Assembly: GCA_017609145.1 (NCBI GenBank)
Contig: JAFCEM010000009.1
Coordinates: forward strand, 1-17,580
Direction: 5' to 3'
DNA from: Candidatus Aenigmatarchaeota archaeon
GTDB lineage: Archaea; Aenigmatarchaeota; Aenigmatarchaeia; QMZP01
Length of the DNA stretch: 17,580 nucleotides
A model generated the notes under the pieces. It made no database searches. It had not been told where the DNA came from and saw only the letters and a program-made list of their open reading frames with translations. Position numbers and translations under genes: made by a program. Numbering within the stretch: position 1 is the stretch's first letter; each line of letters begins with the position of its first letter. Shown piece after piece: positions 13,794-17,580 of this stretch.

Positions 13794-15503
13794 ATGCAGA
13801 ACAGAAATGCTGGAAAGGGGGAAATTTTCATATTGTCAGCTGTGGTTGTTTTATTTGTGGCCCTGAACACCGCATCTGCACTTCGCTTACCTATTATTAG
13901 CGGGGATAACAATAACTGGGGCAACGTGCTTAATGATTATCTGAGCTGGCTGGCTGGCTCTGATGCGTCTGTGCTGAACAATACAATGGTCAACGGAAGC
14001 ACGAACATCTATAGTTCCACGATTAACACGACTCACATAGTGGACGGCACAATAACAGATGCCGACATCTCTAACACAACCAACCTTACACTGGGCTATA
14101 AAATCAATTTTACAGCGGGCGAAGCCATTGATAATATAATAGACGGCTGGATAAGGATAAGCGGGGCGTTAAATGTAACCAAAAACATAAGCGCATCCTA
14201 TTTCATAGGCAATGGCTCCATGCTTGAAGGAATAAACAGCAGCATCTATGCCAACTATTCAACATGGCTCGGTGGGCACCCGGCAAACTGGTACGTATTT
14301 GCATATAATTATACTGCGAGAGCTATGGACATTCAGGACAACATTGTAACGTTTGCAAAGCTTGCACAGAACTATACAGCCAAAGCTTTTGATTTGCAAT
14401 GCACGAACTGTGTTGATTTCGGTGATTTGGCTTACAATTATACTGCGAAAGCATTTGACATACAGGACAGCATTGTAACGTTTGCAAAGCTTGCACAGAA
14501 TTACACGGGCAAGGCAATGACTGTGCAGGCAGACAGCATTGATTTTGCTGCGCTTGCACAGAATTACACGAATAAAGCATTTGCCCTTCAGTCAGGCATA
14601 GTCGGATTCGCAGAACTCGCATACAATTACACGAATAAGGCGTTTGACCTTCAGGACGGGATAGACATCTCTGCAGCCATGATCAACTCCTCAGGCAATG
14701 CAGGACTTGATTCAACGCTTTACGTCACAGGCGGAAAGGTCGGCATCGGGACGGCGAGCCCGAGTAGTACTCTGGAAGTAAGTGGAACAGTCACGGCCAC
14801 TACATTCTCTGGTGATGGAGCTGTTCCGACAGGCTCAATCGTGGCTTATGGGGGCTCTACTGCCCCGTCCGGATGGCTAATGTGTAATGGCTCAGCGGTG
14901 AGCAGGAGTACTTACGCAGACCTGTTTACGGTTCTGGGAGAAACCTATGGCTCAGGTGATGGGGTTACGACATTCAATCTTCCCAATCTACAGCAACGTT
15001 TCCCATTAGGAAAGGCTCAGTCCGGCACCGGTGACACACTCGGGGACTCAGGTGGCAATATAGACCATAACCACACGTTTACCCCGACCGGCACCATATC
15101 TACACCAACGTTTTCAGGAACACAATGCACAACGAGTATCGCAGGCTCCCATACACACACGTTCACTCTGAGCACATCAAATTTACCGGCGCATACACAC
15201 AGTTTTTCAGCTACGACATCTTCCTCCGGCTCCCATACACATAGTATAAATCCGCCAGCCACGAGTACAAGCACTGCCGGAGCCCATTCCCACACGGTAA
15301 ATGTCCGTAATGACGATTCAGGGCACAACTGGGGTAAGGTGGACTACGGTGGATATGGGGGGGTGTACGGTACGCTAAGTACTAGTTCTGCCGGTTCTCA
15401 TAGCCATACGGTAGATATCCCTAGCTTCACTTCCGGCTCTGCCGGTTCTCACACCCATACAGTCTCAGGCACGACAGGCTCTACAGGTTCAGTTCATCTG
15501 TAA
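13794..15503 (+). CDS. Secreted adhesin-like protein with phage tail-collar domain (frame broken near the C-terminus)
   Basis: 569 residues from ATG 13794 (ATG 13764 adds ten residues). Signal peptide: IFILSAVVVLFVALNTASA. The N-terminal part is full of N-glycosylation sequons (NNT, NGS, NTT). Six 21-22-residue repeats of the type YNYTAKAFDLQ...FAKLAQ lie at 14301-14665. A KVGIGTASPSSTLEVSG segment, typical of tail-fibre and S74-linked proteins, follows. From 14820 comes a phage tail collar domain (GSIVAYGGSTAPSGWLMCNG, then LPNLQQRFPLG), and from about 15060 His-rich SGSHTHT repeats, like the metal-binding HxH motifs of phage fibre tips. The frame stops at TAA 15501-15503 before the family's usual end, which continues in another frame. 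The likely role is attachment to a host or partner surface; no phage structural genes are nearby. Confidence 0.85.
   Translation: MQNRNAGKGEIFILSAVVVLFVALNTASALRLPIISGDNNNWGNVLNDYLSWLAGSDASVLNNTMVNGSTNIYSSTINTTHIVDGTITDADISNTTNLTLGYKINFTAGEAIDNIIDGWIRISGALNVTKNISASYFIGNGSMLEGINSSIYANYSTWLGGHPANWYVFAYNYTARAMDIQDNIVTFAKLAQNYTAKAFDLQCTNCVDFGDLAYNYTAKAFDIQDSIVTFAKLAQNYTGKAMTVQADSIDFAALAQNYTNKAFALQSGIVGFAELAYNYTNKAFDLQDGIDISAAMINSSGNAGLDSTLYVTGGKVGIGTASPSSTLEVSGTVTATTFSGDGAVPTGSIVAYGGSTAPSGWLMCNGSAVSRSTYADLFTVLGETYGSGDGVTTFNLPNLQQRFPLGKAQSGTGDTLGDSGGNIDHNHTFTPTGTISTPTFSGTQCTTSIAGSHTHTFTLSTSNLPAHTHSFSATTSSSGSHTHSINPPATSTSTAGAHSHTVNVRNDDSGHNWGKVDYGGYGGVYGTLSTSSAGSHSHTVDIPSFTSGSAGSHTHTVSGTTGSTGSVHL
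14301..14665 (+). repeat. Six tandem 63-66-bp coding repeats
   Basis: Unit starts at 14301, 14364, 14430, 14493, 14556 and 14619. Each encodes (A)x-NYT-x-KA-x-x-xQ and a stretch with IVxFAxLA. The second unit is 66 bp and carries an extra CTNC-containing segment. Each unit has one NYT glycosylation sequon, so the stalk would be regularly glycosylated. Confidence 0.85.
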
Positions 15504-15643
15504 CTACAAGTTCAAGCGGCTCGCACAGTCACACATTTACCCCCTCGGGTACCATTTCCACACCGAGTTTCACGGGCACTGAAGGGACAACCAGCTCGTC
15601 TAATCCACCATACTTGGTTGTCAATTACATCATCAAAATTTGA
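15491..15643 (+). pseudogene. Out-of-frame C-terminal end of the tail-collar protein
   Basis: Reading from AGT 15491 gives SSVTTSSSGSHSHTFTPSG, then TISTPSFTGTEGTTSSSN, then PPYLVVNYIIKI and TGA at 15641-15643. The ending PPYLxxNYIIKI is the usual last strand of collar-domain proteins, so this belongs to the gene upstream. A shift of -1 (or one lost base) near 15485-15493 would join them. No classical slippery heptamer is visible there, so a real or sequencing one-base deletion is more likely than programmed frameshifting. Confidence 0.8.
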
Positions 15644-15661
15644 GTATTTATACTGTTGCAT

Positions 15662-16519
15662 ATGAAAATCCACATGTTAAGCTTTGCAATTTTGTTGTTT
15701 TTGCTGATTCCATTAGCCCAGGCGGCCAGTTACGGTAGCGGAAAATACGGTATGAGTCTTTATGGAATAGGTAAACAAGAAACGCCTTCTGGCGACGATG
15801 GTGATGGAGGAGGTGGCGGAGGCTCCTCATATGGCGGAACAACAGTGACCCCTGAATGCAGTTCAGATTCTGATTGTGGAGAAGGTCAATATTGTTCTGA
15901 CGGCGAATGCTATGATGCAGAATGCTTTGAGGACTGGGAGTGCGATACTAAGATGGGCGAGGTATGCTTCGGGTACAAATGCGTGAAGCTTTTCGATATT
16001 GAGATACTGAACTTCGAATCACCCGTAGAGCTGGGGACATTCTTTAATTTTACATACTTTATGAAGGGGGTAGCCAATATAAGCGGTGATGTTAAGGTCC
16101 ATTTCTGGATAGAAAGGAACGGTGAGATAATCAGCTCAGGACAGGACGTCTTTTACATGGGGGTTTTTGAGGAAAAGACAAAAACCAAAAAACTCTTCCT
16201 GCCGTGCAATGTTGAATCCGGCTCCTACCTTTTCAATATCGAAGTGATTTACCTGGATTATACAACAAGGGCTCACAGGACCATAGAAATCATAATGGAC
16301 GAAGAAAACGAAACAGCTTCAATAATACCTGTTACAGAGCCGTGCCCGGGTCTTGTCGAAAGGTGTTTTTTCTTTATTCTGACGGGGATTGTTGTTTTCA
16401 GTGTATGCATGCTCGTATATTTCAAAAGAAAAGCAGTCAAAAGGAAGTTTGCCGGGCTGAAACCCTGGGGCAAAAAAGGCAAATCAGGACGCAAAAAGAA
16501 GCATAAAAGAAAAAAATAA
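15662..16519 (+). CDS. Membrane-anchored surface protein with Cys-rich module
   Basis: 285 residues from ATG 15662 (a TTG two codons earlier is less likely). Signal peptide about 1-21 (ends LAQA). A Tyr/Gly/Ser segment and a Gly-rich linker follow to about 60, then a Cys-rich module with CSSDSDCGEGQYCSDGEC, a second CxxxxECDxxMGxxCxxxxC unit, and a beta-rich domain (about 110-220). A membrane span at about 232-252 is followed by an extremely basic tail (KGKSGRKKKHKRKK). The C-x4-DC-x4-YC-x3-EC pattern is common in surface proteins of small archaea. It begins 19 bp after the end of the tail-collar gene, so the two are probably co-expressed, perhaps as an adhesin and its partner. Confidence 0.82.
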   Translation: MKIHMLSFAILLFLLIPLAQAASYGSGKYGMSLYGIGKQETPSGDDGDGGGGGGSSYGGTTVTPECSSDSDCGEGQYCSDGECYDAECFEDWECDTKMGEVCFGYKCVKLFDIEILNFESPVELGTFFNFTYFMKGVANISGDVKVHFWIERNGEIISSGQDVFYMGVFEEKTKTKKLFLPCNVESGSYLFNIEVIYLDYTTRAHRTIEIIMDEENETASIIPVTEPCPGLVERCFFFILTGIVVFSVCMLVYFKRKAVKRKFAGLKPWGKKGKSGRKKKHKRKK

Positions 16520-16595
16520 ATCCGAAAGAGATGGAATATGAGTAGAATGAATGATAAGTATCTGGTTTATAGAAATATAAATCCGGGGAGAGGGA

Positions 16596-16677
16596 TTCCC
16601 ATCCTGAGTTCTAATTTTTGGAGTGAACCTTAGGCCTTTTGGGGAAGGCCTTGGCCTCCTGTAAAAAGGCCTCAGGT
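16596..16677 (-). other. 82-nt T-loop intron of tRNA-Tyr (59/60)
   Basis: The exon TTCA (16683-16680) pairs with intron TGGG (16601-16598) through two G-U pairs and two Watson-Crick pairs; bulges are AA/A and AA/T. The inner helix is CCTGAG (16676-16671) with CTCAGG (16608-16603), with one unpaired A beside it. A 9-bp helix AGGCCTTTT/AAAAGGCCT and several GGCC blocks structure the interior. Removal gives the standard T loop TTCAAAT. Ends match those of the tRNA-Cys T-loop intron. Confidence 0.87.
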
Positions 16678-16699
16678 TTTGAACCCTCAACACTGCGGT

Positions 16700-16757
16700 C
16701 TCTGTTCATCATCCGCCGCATGCAAGCGCGCGGCGGTCAGAAGACCGAAGATGCAAC
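16700..16757 (-). ncRNA. 58-nt anticodon intron of tRNA-Tyr (37/38), box C/D-like
   Basis: Canonical splice structure: exon CTGT (32-35) pairs with intron ACAG (16705-16702), bulges AG/G and AG/A. Inside, D box CTGA (16740-16737) is followed at once by CCGCCGC, which pairs over 7 bp with GCGGCGG (16719-16713), and that is followed at once by a perfect C box ATGATGA (16712-16706). This is the K-turn arrangement of box C/D RNAs with the terminal stem closed by a loop. If the excised intron is circularised, as archaeal tRNA introns often are, the circle reads C box, 23-nt guide space, D box, stem. Intronic C/D guides are known for archaeal tRNA-Trp; I know of none for tRNA-Tyr. Confidence 0.65.
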
Positions 16758-16774
16758 CTACAGCCGCATGCTCT

Positions 16775-16850
16775 TTCCTGTCTACCCCACAAACATCATC
16801 CACGCAAGTGGGGGATACCCAATTACATTGAGGGTGTTCGTGGGGGAAAT
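16775..16850 (-). other. 76-nt D-loop intron of tRNA-Tyr (20/21)
   Basis: It has an excellent bulge-helix-bulge: exon CCTG (16856-16853) pairs with intron CAGG (16780-16777), with 3-nt bulges GC/A and AA/A, and an inner helix CCCCAC with GTGGGG. Splicing joins C20 to A21. An inner hairpin has CAAT/ATTG around GTA. It contains an imperfect C-box-like ATGATGT but no D box. Confidence 0.85.
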
Positions 16851-16893
16851 GCCAGGTTGAGCTACCCCCGGTTAACATTAATAGAATATTTCA

Positions 16894-16907
16894 GATTTAT
16901 AAATAAG
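16894..16907 (-). promoter_or_regulatory. TATA box of tRNA-Tyr
   Basis: TTATTTATAAAT on the minus strand, about 25-30 nt upstream of the first tRNA base at 16871. This is the expected archaeal spacing. Confidence 0.6.
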
Positions 16908-16939
16908 TTTGATGTGAAATGTGTTTTCCGTAGACGCTT

Positions 16940-17066
16940 TCTTGTCTCTTCCATTGCATTATGACAAGAGACATCTCTCATTACTTTGCATGGTGGATGA
17001 GATTGGGATAGTTAATATTCGTTGATGTTAATCTGCCACATAGCTAACTGGCGTGAGTAGTTAACA
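16940..17066. other. Structured 208-bp gap between tRNA-Tyr and the DUF106 gene
   Basis: No open frame of interest is seen in 16872-17079. TGTCTCTT (16943-16950) pairs perfectly with AAGAGACA (16966-16973), and the overlapping TCTTGTC (16940-16946) pairs with GACAAGA (16963-16969), giving two alternative 7-8-bp stems. Further on, GTTAA/TTAAC (17027-17031, 17061-17065) and GCCA/TGGC (17035-17038, 17049-17052) could form a hairpin with an internal loop. It could be 3'-end structure of the DUF106 transcript or an undetected small RNA; evidence is weak. Confidence 0.3.
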
Positions 17067-17079
17067 GTAAAAGGGTCTA

Positions 17080-17484
17080 TTACATGGCACCCATCAGCTT
17101 CCTGAATACGGATGTTGCAGGGATTGCTATTATTATGTACCACATGAACCAGCTCAGCTGGAATCCGGCGAATGGTGTTTTAATGACCAGTTCTGCGAAT
17201 GCCACACCGAACCAGCTCAGAGCTATCATGAAAAGAAACATCGAAGTGAATATGGGCTTCATGTTGTGCTTGAACTGCATTGAGCTGACCTTCAGCATCT
17301 CCGTGGTGTAATGGTTCATCTTTGCTATGTCCCCATTCCTCTTGGCCTCGTCTGCCTTTTCCTTGAGCTCGTTCGTCTCTTCCTTAATCCTCTTCATCTC
17401 ATCTTGGTTGACAAGCAGCTTGTAAAGCACAGCTACCACTAAGGAAAGAACAAGCGTGTAAATCAAAAGCATCAATGCTTCCAT
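17080..17484 (-). CDS. DUF106 membrane protein (EMC3/GET1/TMCO1-like insertase, Oxa1 superfamily)
   Basis: 134 residues. A first membrane span (about 4-24), then a charged coiled-coil helix pair (NQDEMKRIKEETNELKEKAD, then MNHYTTEMLKVSSMQFKHNM), a second span (about 80-98) and a third (about 108-130). This three-span plus cytoplasmic coiled-coil layout with the Met-rich MLKVSSMQFKHNMKP is the archaeal DUF106/Ylp1 family, homologous to EMC3, GET1 and TMCO1, which insert membrane proteins. The length is on the short side for the family. In many archaea the gene sits near secY and adk; only the last 17 codons of the upstream gene are visible here. A Get3-like ATPase is encoded 9 kb away. Confidence 0.88.
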   Translation of the reverse strand: MEALMLLIYTLVLSLVVAVLYKLLVNQDEMKRIKEETNELKEKADEAKRNGDIAKMNHYTTEMLKVSSMQFKHNMKPIFTSMFLFMIALSWFGVAFAELVIKTPFAGFQLSWFMWYIIIAIPATSVFRKLMGAM

Positions 17485-17524
17485 AAGAATAGTGCCCCGT
17501 TGGTATTTATAAAGTTTTGGTGGT

Positions 17525-17580
17525 CTACTTCATCGCGAATGTGAGCGTGTCAGTGAGCTTTCGAATCGCTGTCTTTACAT
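17525..17580 (-). CDS. C-terminal end of an unidentified protein
   Basis: An open frame from the right edge ends with TAG at 17525-17527 and reads VKTAIRKLTDTLTFAMK. It lies 40 bp upstream of the DUF106 start on the same strand. Adenylate kinase or SecY would fit the usual archaeal gene order, but 17 residues are not enough to identify it. Confidence 0.5.
   Translation of the reverse strand, partial: VKTAIRKLTDTLTFAMK

Larger units (their letters stand above)
16582..16871 (-). tRNA. tRNA-Tyr(GTA) with three introns (20/21, 37/38, 59/60)
   Basis: Exons assemble into a normal 74-nt cloverleaf. The acceptor CCGGGGG (16871-16865) pairs with TCCCCGG (16589-16583), again with a G7-U66 wobble; A73 is at 16582. 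D stem GCTC (16862-16859) pairs with GAGC (16773-16770) around AACCTGGC plus A21. Anticodon stem TGCGG (16768-16764) pairs with CCGCA (16698-16694); the loop is CTGTAG plus A with anticodon GTA at 16761-16759. T stem GAGGG (16688-16684) pairs with CCCTC (16594-16590) and the T loop is TTCAAAT. C1-G72, A73 and GTA match archaeal tRNA-Tyr. The introns total 216 of 290 nt, so three quarters of the gene is removed. CCA is not encoded. Confidence 0.92.

Noticed and set aside
13751..13924. N-terminal extension of the YjbQ-family gene on the minus strand
   Set aside because: The family begins at the Met encoded at 13748-13750; the extension overlaps the adhesin signal peptide and resembles no homologue.
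14301..14665. CRISPR-like or intergenic tandem array
   Set aside because: The repeats keep an open frame throughout and encode a regular protein motif; there are no unique spacers.
15656..15661. TTG start for the Cys-rich surface protein
   Set aside because: The ATG two codons later gives an equally good signal peptide and is the commoner start codon.
16793..16799. C-box-like ATGATGT in the D-loop intron of tRNA-Tyr
   Set aside because: The last base departs from the C-box consensus, no CTGA follows or precedes it within the intron, and no stem is set next to it.
17027..17069. Possible H/ACA-type hairpin followed by ACA
   Set aside because: The stems are only 4-5 bp, the ACA overlaps the lower stem, and no K-turn is visible; chance is a better explanation.

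Overview
The window is archaeal. It encodes Nop5, aRF1, eS26, eL40, a Cbf5-type pseudouridine synthase, FMN-type IPP isomerase, a KaiC ATPase and a Get3/ArsA ATPase. Its promoters have TATA boxes about 25 nt upstream of start codons, and leaders are mostly absent. Compact proteins, a C-xDxDC-x-xG-x-C cysteine module and two tRNA genes crowded with introns suggest a DPANN-type lineage with a splicing endonuclease of broad specificity (as known for ARMAN/Micrarchaeota-like archaea). The phylum is inference.

Layout. 1-1613: 3' end of nop5, convergent with aRF1, which keeps NIKS, YxCxxxF and the C-terminal cysteine pairs but reads GGW where the catalytic GGQ should be. 1614-1702: divergent promoter region with a 22-bp palindrome next to the aRF1 TATA box. 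1703-5765: a surface protein, a KaiC ATPase and a FlaI/TadA-type secretion ATPase on +, meeting a TadC/FlaJ-like membrane protein on -; together they look like a minimal type IV pilus or secretion motor. The TadC gene lies downstream of eL40 and eS26 in an apparent operon. 6265-7077: Cbf5/TruB. 7095-7273: tRNA-Cys(GCA) with two introns. 7360-8654: an extremely acidic small protein, then Get3-like ATPase. 8685-10686: wHTH/zinc-ribbon protein, membrane protein with a small helical N-domain, and type 2 IPP isomerase. 10837-13750: surface protein, MscS channel, YjbQ-family enzyme. 13794-16519: a secreted adhesin-like protein with 21-residue glycosylation-sequon repeats and a phage tail-collar C-terminus (frame broken close to its end), then a Cys-rich membrane-anchored surface protein. 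16582-16871 (-): tRNA-Tyr(GTA) with three introns. 17080-17580 (-): DUF106 (EMC3/GET1/TMCO1-like) insertase and the end of another gene.

The most unusual content is RNA. Both tRNA genes are interrupted at 37/38 and, at a non-canonical site, in the T loop (59/60); tRNA-Tyr is also interrupted in the D loop (20/21). The two T-loop introns share their ends and a CCTTTTT(T)ACA block, so they look like copies of one intron. The 58-nt anticodon intron of tRNA-Tyr carries a perfect D box and C box flanking a 7-bp GC stem, i.e. a circularly permuted box C/D RNA whose guide could address C39 of the same tRNA. Nop5, a core C/D RNP protein, and Cbf5 are encoded in the same window.
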